Source: Microbacterium sp. Root180 (lineage in GTDB: Bacteria > Actinomycetota > Actinomycetes > Actinomycetales > Microbacteriaceae). Taken from it: 64,000 bases of DNA. This document shows positions 1-9,354 of this stretch, piece after piece. A program made the position numbers and the translations under genes. The stretch spans positions 725,768 through 789,767 of the forward strand of contig NZ_LMHS01000001.1 of assembly GCF_001428485.1 (NCBI RefSeq). Reading direction: 5' to 3'. Every line of letters starts with the position of its first letter. Position 1 is the stretch's first letter. The notes under the pieces were generated by a model, which was not told the DNA's origin, did not search any database, and worked only from the letters and a program-made list of their open reading frames with translations.

Positions 1-1
1 T

Positions 2-2512
2 GACCGCGCGCAGATCGTGCTGACGATCGACGGGTCGTCGTCACCGGATGCCGTGGCCGACGCCGCCGCGTCCGCGCTGGCGGGAATGGGCGCCGGCGGT
101 GCGCTGACCATCGACATCGAGGACGGCGCGGTCGTCCTGGAGCCGAATCTCGATGCGATCACCGCAGAACAGGCGCTGACGCTCACCGACGGACTCGCCG
201 GGCTGCGCGACGCCGTCGAGGAGGCGACGGGCGACCGCCCCCAGGAGTCGGGCGGACTGAGCGACACGCTCGCAGGAGTGCGGGACGGCATCGAGACGCG
301 ACGCGGACCGACGACGGTCGCTCTCGGTCTTCTCGGACTGCTCACCGCCGTGGTCGTCGGAGCGGTCGCGCTCGAACCCGTCCGTGCGCGCGAAGCCGAG
401 AGCAGACTGCTGCGCGCCCGCGGCGCGCGTCGCCGGGACGTGGTGGGGCTCGCCGCCGTCGAGGCCGTCGCCGTCGCGCTCGTCGGCGCCGCGGTCGGCG
501 CCACGGCCGGCGCGATCGCGCTCGCCGTCGGGACGACAGCGGCGTCCGGCATCCTCATCGCCGGCGTCGCCGCCCTCGGCATCGCCGCGGTGGCCGGAGT
601 CGTCGTGGTGGTCGCGACCGCCCGCGGGTCCGACCGCGGATCGGCGCGCGCCCGCGCGGTCGCCGACGTCGGTGCCATCGTGCTGCTCGCGGTCATCACC
701 GGGCTGGCTGTCTGGCAGTTCGTCCAGGCGGGCACGCCGATCGTCGAACGCGGCGACGGCGCCGCCGCCCTCGACCCGCTCGTCGCGCTGGCTCCGGCGC
801 TCGCCCTGGCGCTCGCCGCGATCGTCGCCGTCGCACTCGCCACCCCCATCGCGCGCGCGATCGCCGCCGCCTTCTCGCGCTCGCGCCGCGTGACCCCCGT
901 GACCCCGCTGCGACTCGCCTCGCGCCGCCCCGGCCGCCACGCCCTGCCGATCACCGTGGTCGCCTTCGCGATCGGCACGATCACCGTCGCCGGCGCCTAC
1001 CAGTCGAGCCTCACGGCGCTGGGCGACGCCCCCGAGGCGCTCCGCGTCGGCGCCGATGTCAAGGTCGGCACGATCCCCGAGGACATCGCGGCGGCGGATG
1101 TCGCGGCATCCGCCTCGCCCGACGCGGCGATGCTCGCGCGACCGCTGAGCGCGCAGGGAGCGGACGTGCGCATCCCGATCCTCGCAGTGGAGGCCGCGCA
1201 GCTGCCCGAGGTCATGCTCGATGCCGACGGCACGATCGACCCTTCGGCGATGCGCGAGGCTCTCGCGCTTCCCCCATCCGACGCCGTGCTCGCGGGCGAC
1301 GAGCTCACGCTCACCCTGCTGGCCCCGGCCGCGCCGCCGATGGAGATCGACGGCGAGCTGTTCGAGCAGGGATCGCCGGGTCTGCAGGTGCGGGTGACCG
1401 TCATCGCGGCATCCGGTGCCGTGGAGACTTTCGAGTTCACGAACGCCGACGTCCGCGAGAGCGAGGACGACAACGGGAACTCGTTCCCGGCTGTGGAGGT
1501 CGACCCGGTCGAGACGGTGACCTTCGACCTGCCCGCAGACGATGACTGGTCGCTCGCCGCCCTCGCGGTCGGCTACCACCCGCTGGGGTATGTGCCCGGC
1601 GGAGGCGAGATCACCGACGTCGTGAGCGGCGGCACGCCCGTCGACCTGTCCGGCTTCCGGCCCGCCGCCGGCACCCCGGGTGCGGTCGAGGCGACGGAGT
1701 CCGGACTCGCCTTCACCCCCGAGGCGGCGACGGGGGAGCCGTTCACGCGTGCTGTCGCCCCTCTCGTGCCGGCCGCCGTGCCCGCCGTCATCACGACCGA
1801 GCTCGCGGCGTCGATGAGTCTCGAGGTCGGCGACACGATCGCCCTCGAGCTGATCAAGCCCGACATCGAGGCCGAGTTCGAGATCGTCGACGTCGTGCCG
1901 GTGCTTCCGGGCACCTCGACAGGACAGGGGATGCTCGTCGACCTCGGAACGCTGTCGATGGCGAGTCCGTTCGAGATCGTCCCGACGCAGGTGTGGATGT
2001 CGACCGACGACCCGGGGGCGGTCGCGGCCGCCGTCGCGGCAGAGTACCCGCAGACGGTGACGATCGTCGCGGATCCGCGGTCCGCCGAGAACGCGGCGGG
2101 CACGGCATCCGCCTTCGTCCTCGCCGCCGTCGGAGCGGTCGTGCTCGCCCTCGTCGTTCTCGTTCTGCGTCGGACCCGCTCGCGCGCCGACTCTCGAGAG
2201 CTCGCGCTGCTCGCGGTGATGGGTCTGGGCCGGCGCCGTGCCTCGCGGCTGCGCGCTCAGGAGGACCTGTTCGCCGTCGCGATGGGCGTCGTCGGAGGTA
2301 TCGCCGCCGGCGCGGTGACGGCGTGGCTCGTCGTGGCGCCGCTCGTGCGCGCCGCGTACGGCAGCGTTCCCGAGGCTTACCCGATCGACCTGCGGATTCA
2401 GCCCGGTGCCCTCGCTCTCGCGATCGCCGTGGCCGTCGCCGTCTTCTGCCTGATCGTCGCGAGCGTTCGAACTCCACCGCAGCTCGCCCCGCTCCTCAGG
2501 GAGGACGAGTGA
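2..2512 (+). CDS. FtsX/MacB-type ABC transporter permease, 5' end outside window
   Basis: The frame is open from the first bases, so the true start lies upstream and 836 residues are visible. Two FtsX-type membrane blocks flank a large extracytoplasmic portion: a helix near residue 105 followed by the cytoplasmic motif LLRARGARRRDVVGL and further helices, then about 350 soluble residues, then a C-terminal helix cluster from about residue 700 with the paralogous motif LLAVMGLGRRRASRL. This is the layout of large LolCE/MacB-like permeases. The next permease overlaps it by GTGA, so the two are probably translationally coupled and form a heterodimer. The substrate is unknown; lipid, peptide or drug export are family possibilities only. 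Confidence 0.85.
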   Translation, partial: DRAQIVLTIDGSSSPDAVADAAASALAGMGAGGALTIDIEDGAVVLEPNLDAITAEQALTLTDGLAGLRDAVEEATGDRPQESGGLSDTLAGVRDGIETRRGPTTVALGLLGLLTAVVVGAVALEPVRAREAESRLLRARGARRRDVVGLAAVEAVAVALVGAAVGATAGAIALAVGTTAASGILIAGVAALGIAAVAGVVVVVATARGSDRGSARARAVADVGAIVLLAVITGLAVWQFVQAGTPIVERGDGAAALDPLVALAPALALALAAIVAVALATPIARAIAAAFSRSRRVTPVTPLRLASRRPGRHALPITVVAFAIGTITVAGAYQSSLTALGDAPEALRVGADVKVGTIPEDIAAADVAASASPDAAMLARPLSAQGADVRIPILAVEAAQLPEVMLDADGTIDPSAMREALALPPSDAVLAGDELTLTLLAPAAPPMEIDGELFEQGSPGLQVRVTVIAASGAVETFEFTNADVRESEDDNGNSFPAVEVDPVETVTFDLPADDDWSLAALAVGYHPLGYVPGGGEITDVVSGGTPVDLSGFRPAAGTPGAVEATESGLAFTPEAATGEPFTRAVAPLVPAAVPAVITTELAASMSLEVGDTIALELIKPDIEAEFEIVDVVPVLPGTSTGQGMLVDLGTLSMASPFEIVPTQVWMSTDDPGAVAAAVAAEYPQTVTIVADPRSAENAAGTASAFVLAAVGAVVLALVVLVLRRTRSRADSRELALLAVMGLGRRRASRLRAQEDLFAVAMGVVGGIAAGAVTAWLVVAPLVRAAYGSVPEAYPIDLRIQPGALALAIAVAVAVFCLIVASVRTPPQLAPLLREDE

Positions 2513-5232
2513 CCAGGACTCCCGGCCTCTTCGCGCTCACGCGCCGCCGTTTCGCGACCCCGCGCAGCGCGGCCATCGTCATCGTCGCCCTCGTCGCCTT
2601 CGCGGCGTTCGTGATCGCCGCCGCGCCGCGTGCGCTCGTCGGCGTCGTGCGTGCCGAGGTGTCGCACCAGATCGCCGACATGCCGGCGATCTCGCGCGAC
2701 CTCTCGGCGAGCCTGATCGGCCTGCCCGGATTCGGCGCGGCCTCGGATCCGTCTGTCGCCGAGGACTGGGACGAAGGTGCCGGAGAGGTGTTCGGCGCGC
2801 TGGGCCAGCTCCTCGCCGACAATCGCGACGATCTCGAGCCCGCGCTCGAGCCGCTGGTGGGCGACGCCCAGTTCGCCGCCTACGGGCAGCCGACGCTGGT
2901 CGTCCCCGAGAGTCTTCCCGCCGACGCCCCGTACAGCCTCGTGCAGCTGCTCGCGGACCCGACGGCGCAGCAGCATGTGCAGCTCGTCGAAGGGGAGTGG
3001 GTCCAGCCGTGGGATGGCGAAGGGCCGCTGCCCGTCGTGCTCAGCGCGGCCGCCGCCGAGACCATGCAGTGGCCCGTCGGCCAGCTGCGCGGCATGCCGG
3101 CCGATCCCGGTGCGCCCACCACGGGCGGGTGGGCGGAGGGGTCGCCCGTGCTCGAGCTCGTCGGCACGGTCGAAGCGGTCGACCCCGAGGACGACCGGTG
3201 GACGCACCTTCCCACCTCGCTCACGGCGACGGTGTTCGACGACGGCAACCGGCGCCCCCAGGCGACGTCGGTCGCCTGGGTGGATCCCCTCACGCGCGTC
3301 GCCCTCGGGGAGTTCGACGATCCCGAGATGACCCTGTGGTACCCGGTCGATGGCGGCGGGGCGCTCGGCGAGGAGCCCGTCGCCCTCCTCGCGGCCCTCC
3401 GCGCGGCGACCTCGACGAGCGTGCCCGTCGACGAGACAGGGCAGCTGCGCGTGCGCTTCGAGAGCGAGATCGTCACGGTGCTCTCGACCGCCCTCGCGCG
3501 GGCGAATTCGGCGAGCGCGATCCTCGCCGTCGCGGCCGTCGGCCCGCTCGCGGTGAGCGTGGCCCTCGTGGTGCTCGCCGCGGCGCTGATGATCCGACGC
3601 CGGCGCGCCGACCTGTCGCTCATGTCGGCACGCGGTGCGCCGCTCGCGCGCCTGCGACGCCTGCTGCTCGGGGAGGGGCTGATCCTCGGCATCCCCGCCG
3701 CAGCCGTGGCCGCGGCCGTCGCCGTCGCGGTCACGCCCCACGACGCCGGTCTGGTCCCGACGATCCTCGCCGTCGCCGTGGGTGTCGTGCCCGGCCTCGC
3801 GCTCGCCTTCACGCTGCGGCCGTCCCTGCTGGAGCGAGCGCGCGCCGATCTCGACGCGCCGGTGCGCAGCAAGACCGTGCGGATCGTCGAAGCCGTCGTG
3901 ATCCTGCTCGCCGTGGTCGCGGTGGTGCAGCTCTTCGTGCGCGGCATCGGACCCGCGACCGACGGCATCGACCCGCTCGTGGTCGCGGCACCCCTTCTCG
4001 CGACGGTCGCCGTCGCCCTCATCGTCGTGCGCCTTCATCCGATCCCGATCGCCGCCGCGCTGCGCGTCGCGCGGCGCGGGCGAGGCGTGGTCGGCCTCGT
4101 CGGCGCCGCACGCAACCTCCGCGACTCGGCCGCGGGCACGACGGCCGTTCTCGCGATGCTCGTCGCCGTCGCGATCGCGGTCTTCTCCTCGCTCGTCCTG
4201 GCGACCGTCGATCGCGGCGCGGTCGTTGCCGCGCAGCGCGACGTCGGCGGCGACATCCGCCTGTCCGGCCCGTATTTCGACGCGGAGATGATCGACCGGA
4301 TGCGCGACGTCGGCGGCGTGGACGACGCGGTCGGGCTGCTCCGCGGCGACTACGTCACCGTCGCCGGACCCGGCGGGCGCGACAGCGTGCAGGTCATCGT
4401 GAGCGAGGTGGAGCGTCTCGCCGAGGTGCAGCGCGGCATGGTCGGCGCTCTGCCTCCGGGGCTCATCGCGCCGGAGTCGAATCCCGTGCAGGTCGTCGAG
4501 TCGACCGTCCTCGCCGAGAGCCTCGGCGAGGGGCAGACGACCGTCGTGAACGATCCGGTCGAGGTCGTCGGCACCCTTGAACGCGTCCTCGGCGTGCAGG
4601 GATCCGAGAAGTTCCTGCTCATGGACGCGGCCGACTATGCCGCGATCACCGGCTTCGGCTTCTTCCCGCGCACCGTCTTCGTCGACGTGGCGGACGGAGC
4701 GGATGCCGCGGCCGTCGCCGATCAGCTCGGCGACATCGTCGGCAGCGCCCACTCGGTGCGCATCCTGTCGGAGTCCACCGCCGAGATCCAGGCGTCGCCG
4801 GCGGTCTCGGCGCTGCGCTTCGTCCTCCTCGCCGCCCTCGGCATCGCCGTCGGGCTCTCGGTCGTCGCGCTGCTCCTCGTGGCCGGGGTGTCCCGCGACG
4901 CGCGCTCCCGTGTGCTCGCACTCCTGCGGAGCATGGGCCTCGACCGCGGCAGGGCACGCGGCGTCGTCGCCTGGGAGTTCGTGCCGCTGGGCATCACCGC
5001 TATCGTCGGCGGAGTGGTGCTCGGCGCCGTGCTCCCTCTTCTCGTGGTGACCTCGATCGATCTCCGCCCGTTCACCGGCGGCGGCGGTCAGCCGAGCGTC
5101 GCCGTCGACCCCGTGCTCAGCGGGACGCTCATCGCCGTGGTGGTCGTGGCGCTGGCCCTCGCCGTCGTCGGCGGAGTGGTCAGCGCGCGCACGACGTCCA
5201 TGGCGACCGTACTCCGGACAGAGGAGGACTGA
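2509..5232 (+). CDS. FtsX/MacB-type ABC transporter permease
   Basis: A 907-residue permease starting at a GTG that overlaps the previous stop as GTGA. An N-terminal helix (about residues 20-40) is followed by about 300 soluble residues, a first membrane cluster with the cytoplasmic motif SLMSARGAPLARLRRLL, several more helices, a second soluble stretch, and a C-terminal FtsX block with LLRSMGLDRGRARGVV. It is the partner of the upstream permease and of the two ATPases that follow. The stop overlaps the next ATG as ATGA, so the cassette is one operon. Function is known only at family level (membrane subunit of a type VII/MacB-like exporter). Confidence 0.85.
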   Translation: MTRTPGLFALTRRRFATPRSAAIVIVALVAFAAFVIAAAPRALVGVVRAEVSHQIADMPAISRDLSASLIGLPGFGAASDPSVAEDWDEGAGEVFGALGQLLADNRDDLEPALEPLVGDAQFAAYGQPTLVVPESLPADAPYSLVQLLADPTAQQHVQLVEGEWVQPWDGEGPLPVVLSAAAAETMQWPVGQLRGMPADPGAPTTGGWAEGSPVLELVGTVEAVDPEDDRWTHLPTSLTATVFDDGNRRPQATSVAWVDPLTRVALGEFDDPEMTLWYPVDGGGALGEEPVALLAALRAATSTSVPVDETGQLRVRFESEIVTVLSTALARANSASAILAVAAVGPLAVSVALVVLAAALMIRRRRADLSLMSARGAPLARLRRLLLGEGLILGIPAAAVAAAVAVAVTPHDAGLVPTILAVAVGVVPGLALAFTLRPSLLERARADLDAPVRSKTVRIVEAVVILLAVVAVVQLFVRGIGPATDGIDPLVVAAPLLATVAVALIVVRLHPIPIAAALRVARRGRGVVGLVGAARNLRDSAAGTTAVLAMLVAVAIAVFSSLVLATVDRGAVVAAQRDVGGDIRLSGPYFDAEMIDRMRDVGGVDDAVGLLRGDYVTVAGPGGRDSVQVIVSEVERLAEVQRGMVGALPPGLIAPESNPVQVVESTVLAESLGEGQTTVVNDPVEVVGTLERVLGVQGSEKFLLMDAADYAAITGFGFFPRTVFVDVADGADAAAVADQLGDIVGSAHSVRILSESTAEIQASPAVSALRFVLLAALGIAVGLSVVALLLVAGVSRDARSRVLALLRSMGLDRGRARGVVAWEFVPLGITAIVGGVVLGAVLPLLVVTSIDLRPFTGGGGQPSVAVDPVLSGTLIAVVVVALALAVVGGVVSARTTSMATVLRTEED

Positions 5233-6233
5233 TGACCGAACCCGACATCGTCTGCGAAGGGCTCGTGCGGATCTTCGCTGTGGCCGATATCGAGGTGCAG
5301 GCCCTGCAGGGCCTGGACCTGGTGATCGACCAGGGCGAGCTCGTCGCACTCGTCGGCGCGTCCGGCTCCGGGAAGTCGACCCTGCTGTCGATCCTGTCGG
5401 CCCTCGACGCCCCCACCGCAGGCTCCGCCCGTGTCGCCGGCCGCGACCTTCCGTCGCTGTCCGCACGCGACCGGGTGACCTACCGCCGCGAGGTGGTCGG
5501 CTTCGTGTGGCAGCAGACCGCGCGCAACCTGCTCCCGTACCTCTCGGCCCGCGAGAACGTCCAGCTCGCGCGCGCGATCGGCGGTGATCGCCGCAACACG
5601 GCGCGCGCCGGGGAGCTTCTGGACCTCGCGGGTGTCGCGGACGTCGCGGACCGGCGTCCTGCCGAGCTGTCGGGCGGTCAGCAGCAGCGCGTGGCCATCG
5701 CCGTCGCCCTCGCGAACGATCCGCGCGTGCTGCTCGCCGACGAGCCGACCGGAGATCTCGACGAGCACGCGTCCGCCGAGGTGCTGGCGACCTTCGAGAC
5801 CGTCAATCGCGAGCTGGGCACGACCGCGCTTATCGTGACGCACGACCCCGCGGTCTCGGAGCACGTGCAGCGCACGGTGCAGATCCGCGACGGGCGCACC
5901 TCCACCGAGGTGCTGCGGTGGACGCACACCGACGACGAGGGCCGCGAGCACGACATGGCCGAGGAGTTCGTCGTCCTCGACAAGGTCGGCCGCCTGCAGC
6001 TGCCCACGGAGTACATGCACCAGCTCTCGCTGCGTGAGCGCGTGAGGTTGAAGCTGAACGCCGACCATGTGGGCGTGTGGCCCGGTGACGGCCGTCAGGC
6101 GCCGCCCGCGTCCGCCGACGCTCCAGAGCGGGACCCGGGCGCGCCGGCGGGGGCAGAACCCGCCGCGGCGCCCGGCGAGACGCGCCGCAGTCGTCGTCTC
6201 GGCGCCGAGGAAGGGGAGCCCGACCATGAGTGA
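5232..6233 (+). CDS. ABC transporter ATPase with AbrB-like C-terminal domain
   Basis: A 333-residue MacB/LolD-type nucleotide-binding subunit. Walker A is GASGSGKST (residues 42-50), the signature is LSGGQQQR and Walker B ends in LLADEPTGDLD. A usual LolD-type ATPase ends near residue 230. This one continues with a segment, roughly residues 245-285, containing VLDKVGRLQLPTEY and then RVRLKLNADHVGVWP, which matches the looped-hinge hairpin fold of SpoVT/AbrB proteins. A low-complexity Ala/Pro/Glu tail follows. The extension could be a dimerisation or regulatory module; DNA binding is not shown. It is coupled to the upstream permease and overlaps the next ATPase by 8 bp. Confidence 0.87.
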   Translation: MTEPDIVCEGLVRIFAVADIEVQALQGLDLVIDQGELVALVGASGSGKSTLLSILSALDAPTAGSARVAGRDLPSLSARDRVTYRREVVGFVWQQTARNLLPYLSARENVQLARAIGGDRRNTARAGELLDLAGVADVADRRPAELSGGQQQRVAIAVALANDPRVLLADEPTGDLDEHASAEVLATFETVNRELGTTALIVTHDPAVSEHVQRTVQIRDGRTSTEVLRWTHTDDEGREHDMAEEFVVLDKVGRLQLPTEYMHQLSLRERVRLKLNADHVGVWPGDGRQAPPASADAPERDPGAPAGAEPAAAPGETRRSRRLGAEEGEPDHE

Positions 6234-6927
6234 ACCCGTGCTCGAGGCATCCGGTCTGTCCGTGGTGCACCGCACGCCTGCGGGTGACGTTCACGCGCTG
6301 TCGGATGCCTCGCTCGAGCTGCATCCGGGAGAGCTGGTCGTGCTGAGCGGCCCGTCGGGCGCCGGCAAGACCACCCTGCTCCACGTGCTCGGCGGCATCC
6401 AGCCCCCGACGACCGGACGTGTGCGGGTGGGGGACGTCGTCGTGACGGAGGCGCCGGAGCGCGACGTCGACGCCGTTCGCCGCGACGATATCGGCTACAT
6501 CTTCCAGTCCTTCGGCCTCATCGGCGCGCTGTCGGCGGAGGAGAACGTGGAGCTTCCGATGCGCATCCGCGGCACCGACCCGGCCGAGCGGTCGGCGCGC
6601 GTGTCGCGGCTGCTCGAGCGCGTCGGGCTCGCCGACCACGCGAAGCAGCGGCCGGGGGAGCTCTCCGGTGGCCAGCAGCAGCGCGTCGGCATCGCCCGTG
6701 CGCTCGCCGGCTCGCCGCGCATCGTGCTCGCCGATGAGCCGACAGGTCAGCTGGACTCGCACACGGCGGCGGCGATGATCGATCTCATCGCCTCGATCGC
6801 CCACGAGGACGGGGTCGCCGTGCTGCTGTCGACGCACGACCCGTCGATCGTGCTGCGGGCCGACCGGGTGCTCGAACTCCACGACGGCGTGCTGCGCCCC
6901 GCCGCGGAAAGCTCCGTGCACGTGTAG
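6226..6927 (+). CDS. ABC transporter ATPase (MacB/LolD type)
   Basis: A 233-residue nucleotide-binding subunit without extension. It has Walker A GPSGAGKTT, signature LSGGQQQR and Walker B IVLADEPTGQLD followed by the H-loop STHD. The ATG at 6226 is chosen because a purine-rich ribosome-binding site (aaggggag, 6211-6218) lies just upstream and the product then begins at a normal family N-terminus. The start lies inside the end of the preceding ATPase gene. With two different permeases and two different ATPases, the complex may be a full heteromer, or the two ATPases may alternate. The operon ends here, before an inverted-repeat element at 6938-7011. Confidence 0.88.
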   Translation: MSEPVLEASGLSVVHRTPAGDVHALSDASLELHPGELVVLSGPSGAGKTTLLHVLGGIQPPTTGRVRVGDVVVTEAPERDVDAVRRDDIGYIFQSFGLIGALSAEENVELPMRIRGTDPAERSARVSRLLERVGLADHAKQRPGELSGGQQQRVGIARALAGSPRIVLADEPTGQLDSHTAAAMIDLIASIAHEDGVAVLLSTHDPSIVLRADRVLELHDGVLRPAAESSVHV

Positions 6928-6937
6928 GACGACCTCT

Positions 6938-7011
6938 GGCTTCCGTTTGTGCGGGCGAATGTCGGTTCGCAGACGGTGACATGCGCGCAATCTCCCGCAC
7001 AAACGGAAGCC
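6938..7011. repeat. Intergenic inverted repeat with 38-nt spacer
   Basis: Perfect 18-bp arms at 6938-6955 (ggcttccgtttgtgcggg) and 6994-7011 enclose 38 nt. Just inside the left arm a second stem, gcgaa/ttcgc (6955-6959 with 6966-6970), can form. The element fills the gap between the ABC operon and the ligase gene. It may act as a terminator or a 3' mRNA stability structure, but there is no clear U-tract. Confidence 0.8.
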
Positions 7012-7049
7012 CTACCCTTCGACCTCGCCCCACTGTCGTACCCGGGTGG

Positions 7050-7055
7050 AAGAAT
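7050..7055 (+). promoter_or_regulatory. -10 element of the DNA ligase gene (leaderless)
   Basis: AAGAAT lies six bases before the ATG at 7062, so transcription should begin at or next to the start codon. No ribosome-binding site is evident. Confidence 0.45.
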
Positions 7056-7061
7056 TCAGGG

Positions 7062-8588
7062 ATGCTCCTGTCCGCCGTCGTCGATGCCGCTGACGCCGCG
7101 GGCGCGACGTCCTCCCGGCTCGCGAAGGTCGCGGCGATCGCCGAGGTGCTCACCGGGCTCGACTCCGACGAGGTGGCCCCTGCCATCGGCTTCCTCGTCG
7201 CGAGCCCGCGCCAGGGGCGGCTCGGGGTCGGTTGGCGCGGTCTCCGCTCGTTCGAGGTCGCGCACGCGGCTTCCGCGACGTTGACGGTGGGCGAGGTCGA
7301 CGCGGCGCTCGAGCGTCTCGCCCGGGCTGACGGAGCCGGGTCCGTCGCCGTGCGGCGCGACACCCTCACCGAGCTGGCCGGCCGGGCGACCGCGGCGGAG
7401 TGGGACTTCCTCTCCCGCGTCATCCTCGGCGAGCTGCGCACCGGCGCCCTCGAGGGGGTGCTCCTCGATGCGATCGCGAGGGCGGGGGACAGGGATGCCG
7501 CGGTCGTCCGCCGCGCAGCGATGCTGTCGGGCGACCTCGGCGAGACGGCGCGGGTCGCGCTGTTCGGCGCGCCGGGTGAGCTGAGCGACATCGGGCTCGA
7601 AGTCGGCCGACCCGTCATGCCGATGCTCGCCTCGACGGCGGGATCGACGGCCGAGGCGATCGCCGCCGTCGGGGGACCGGCATCCGTGGAGTACAAGCTC
7701 GACGGCGCGCGCATCCAGGTGCACCGTGACGGCTCCGAGGTCAGCGTCTACACACGAAGCCTGGCCGACATCACGCATCGCGTGCCCGAGATCGTCGAGG
7801 CGGTGCGCGCCCTGCCCGCCCAGCGCGTGATCCTCGACGGCGAGACGCTGTCGCTCGACGAGGACGGCGGGCCGCGCCCGTTCCAGGACACCATGGCGCG
7901 CTTCGGCTCCGAGGGGGCCGCGTCGGTGGTGCTGCGGCCGTGGTTCTTCGACATCCTCCACCTCGACGGCCGCGATCTCATCGACGAGCCCCTCGCGACG
8001 CGGCTCGAGCTGCTCGAGCAGGTCGCGGGCGCCGCCCGCATGCCGGGAATCATCACGACCGATCCGCAGCGCGCCGAGGAGTTCTCGCGCGAGGCGCTCG
8101 CCGCCGGTCACGAAGGCGTCATGGTGAAGGGCGTCGACTCTCCCTACGCCGCCGGTCGCCGAGGGAAGAGCTGGCTCAAGGTCAAACCCGTGCTCACGTT
8201 CGACCTCGTGGTGCTCGCGGTCGAGTGGGGCTCGGGCCGGCGGCAGGGCATGCTGTCGAACCTGCACCTCGGCGCGCGTGATCCCGATGGCGCGTTCGGC
8301 GAGCCCGGCGGGTTCGTGATGGTGGGGAAGACGTTCAAGGGACTGACCGACGAGCTGCTGCGCTGGCAGACCGCACACTTCCCGACGATCGAGACCCACC
8401 GCTCCGCGTACGCCGTGCACGTGCGCCCCGAGACCGTCGTCGAGGTCGCGATCGACGGCGTGCAGCGCTCGACGCGATACCCGGGCGGCGTCGCCCTGCG
8501 TTTCGCACGCGCCAAGGGGTACCGGCCCGACAAGCGGCCGGAAGAGGCTGACACGATCGCCGCACTGCGCGCGCTCCTGCGCGGCTGA
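7062..8588 (+). CDS. ligB: ATP-dependent DNA ligase (LigB type)
   Basis: A 508-residue enzyme that seals nicks through an enzyme-AMP intermediate. The nucleotidyltransferase motif I EYKLDGARIQVH is visible near residue 210 and carries the adenylated lysine. Further motifs are the Asp/Gly-rich ILDGE region, EGVMVKG (motif IV) and SWLKVKP (motif V). An N-terminal DNA-binding domain of about 200 residues and a C-terminal OB domain (RFARAKGYRPDKRPEEADT) complete the usual actinobacterial LigB layout, close to the roughly 507 residues in Mycobacterium. The ATG at 7062 is preferred over an upstream in-frame ATG because the latter would lie inside the inverted repeat and because of the well-placed -10. 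It is an accessory ligase; NAD-dependent LigA is expected elsewhere. Confidence 0.92.
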   Translation: MLLSAVVDAADAAGATSSRLAKVAAIAEVLTGLDSDEVAPAIGFLVASPRQGRLGVGWRGLRSFEVAHAASATLTVGEVDAALERLARADGAGSVAVRRDTLTELAGRATAAEWDFLSRVILGELRTGALEGVLLDAIARAGDRDAAVVRRAAMLSGDLGETARVALFGAPGELSDIGLEVGRPVMPMLASTAGSTAEAIAAVGGPASVEYKLDGARIQVHRDGSEVSVYTRSLADITHRVPEIVEAVRALPAQRVILDGETLSLDEDGGPRPFQDTMARFGSEGAASVVLRPWFFDILHLDGRDLIDEPLATRLELLEQVAGAARMPGIITTDPQRAEEFSREALAAGHEGVMVKGVDSPYAAGRRGKSWLKVKPVLTFDLVVLAVEWGSGRRQGMLSNLHLGARDPDGAFGEPGGFVMVGKTFKGLTDELLRWQTAHFPTIETHRSAYAVHVRPETVVEVAIDGVQRSTRYPGGVALRFARAKGYRPDKRPEEADTIAALRALLRG

Positions 8589-8622
8589 GCCTCGCGTCGC
8601 AGCGCGGCGGCACACTGGTGTC

Positions 8623-9354
8623 ATGCGCATCGTCGTGCTCACCGGGGCCGGAATCTCTGCCGAGAGCGGCGTCCCGACGTTCCGCGACGCCGACGGGCTG
8701 TGGGAGGGGCATGACGTCGACGACGTCGCGACGCCGGAGGGCTTCGCGCGCGACCCCGACCTGGTGCAGCGCTTCTACGACGCGCGTCGGCGGGCTGTGG
8801 CATCCGTCGTCCCCAACGCCGCCCACCGCGCACTCGCGCGCCTCGAGGGAGCGTTCGGCGAGGACCTGCTGGTCGTGACGCAGAACGTGGACGACCTGCA
8901 CGAGCGCGCGGGAACGAGCAATCTCGTGCACATGCACGGCGAGCTGCGCCGGGCGCTGTGCGCGGGCTGCGGCGCCCGTCCGGTGTGGGACGCGGATCTC
9001 GAACCGCGTCCGCCGTGTCCGGCGTGCGGTGAGCGGATGCTGCGCCCCGACGTGGTCTGGTTCGGTGAGATGCCGTACGAGCTCGACCGCATCGAACAGG
9101 CCCTCGCTGCGTGCGATGTGTTCGCCTCGATCGGCACGTCCGGCGCCGTCTATCCCGCTGCCGGCTACGCCGCCCTCGCCGCCGCGTGGGGAGCGTGGAC
9201 CGTCGAACTCAACCTCGAGCCGAGCGACGCGCTCGTCCCCTTCGACGATGCCCGGTCGGGCCGGGCGGGGGAGCTCGTTCCCGCCTGGGTCGAGGAGCTC
9301 CTGGCGACGAGGAATGAGGAAGAATCGACCGGCGCGCCGACGGAGCGGGACTAG
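8623..9354 (+). CDS. cobB: Sirtuin NAD-dependent protein deacylase
   Basis: A 243-residue Sir2-family enzyme that removes acyl groups from lysines using NAD. The sequence shows the NAD-binding GAGISAESGVPTFRD, the TQNVDDLHERAG motif, the catalytic His in HMHGEL, a CxxC...CxxC zinc site (CAGCG and CPACG), and a FYDARR segment whose Tyr and Arg are typical of the desuccinylase/CobB class. The start follows a CACACT -10-like hexamer by six bases, suggesting a leaderless mRNA. The last about 17 residues (after EELL) are encoded by a copy of an intergenic repeat, so the natural C-terminus may have been remodelled by repeat insertion. The catalytic core is intact. Confidence 0.92.
   Translation: MRIVVLTGAGISAESGVPTFRDADGLWEGHDVDDVATPEGFARDPDLVQRFYDARRRAVASVVPNAAHRALARLEGAFGEDLLVVTQNVDDLHERAGTSNLVHMHGELRRALCAGCGARPVWDADLEPRPPCPACGERMLRPDVVWFGEMPYELDRIEQALAACDVFASIGTSGAVYPAAGYAALAAAWGAWTVELNLEPSDALVPFDDARSGRAGELVPAWVEELLATRNEEESTGAPTERD

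Noticed and set aside
2398..5466. A very long open frame on the minus strand, opposite the second permease
   Set aside because: High-GC coding DNA keeps antisense frames open. The translation is Arg/Asp/His-rich without domains, and the plus-strand permease has clear motifs and helices.
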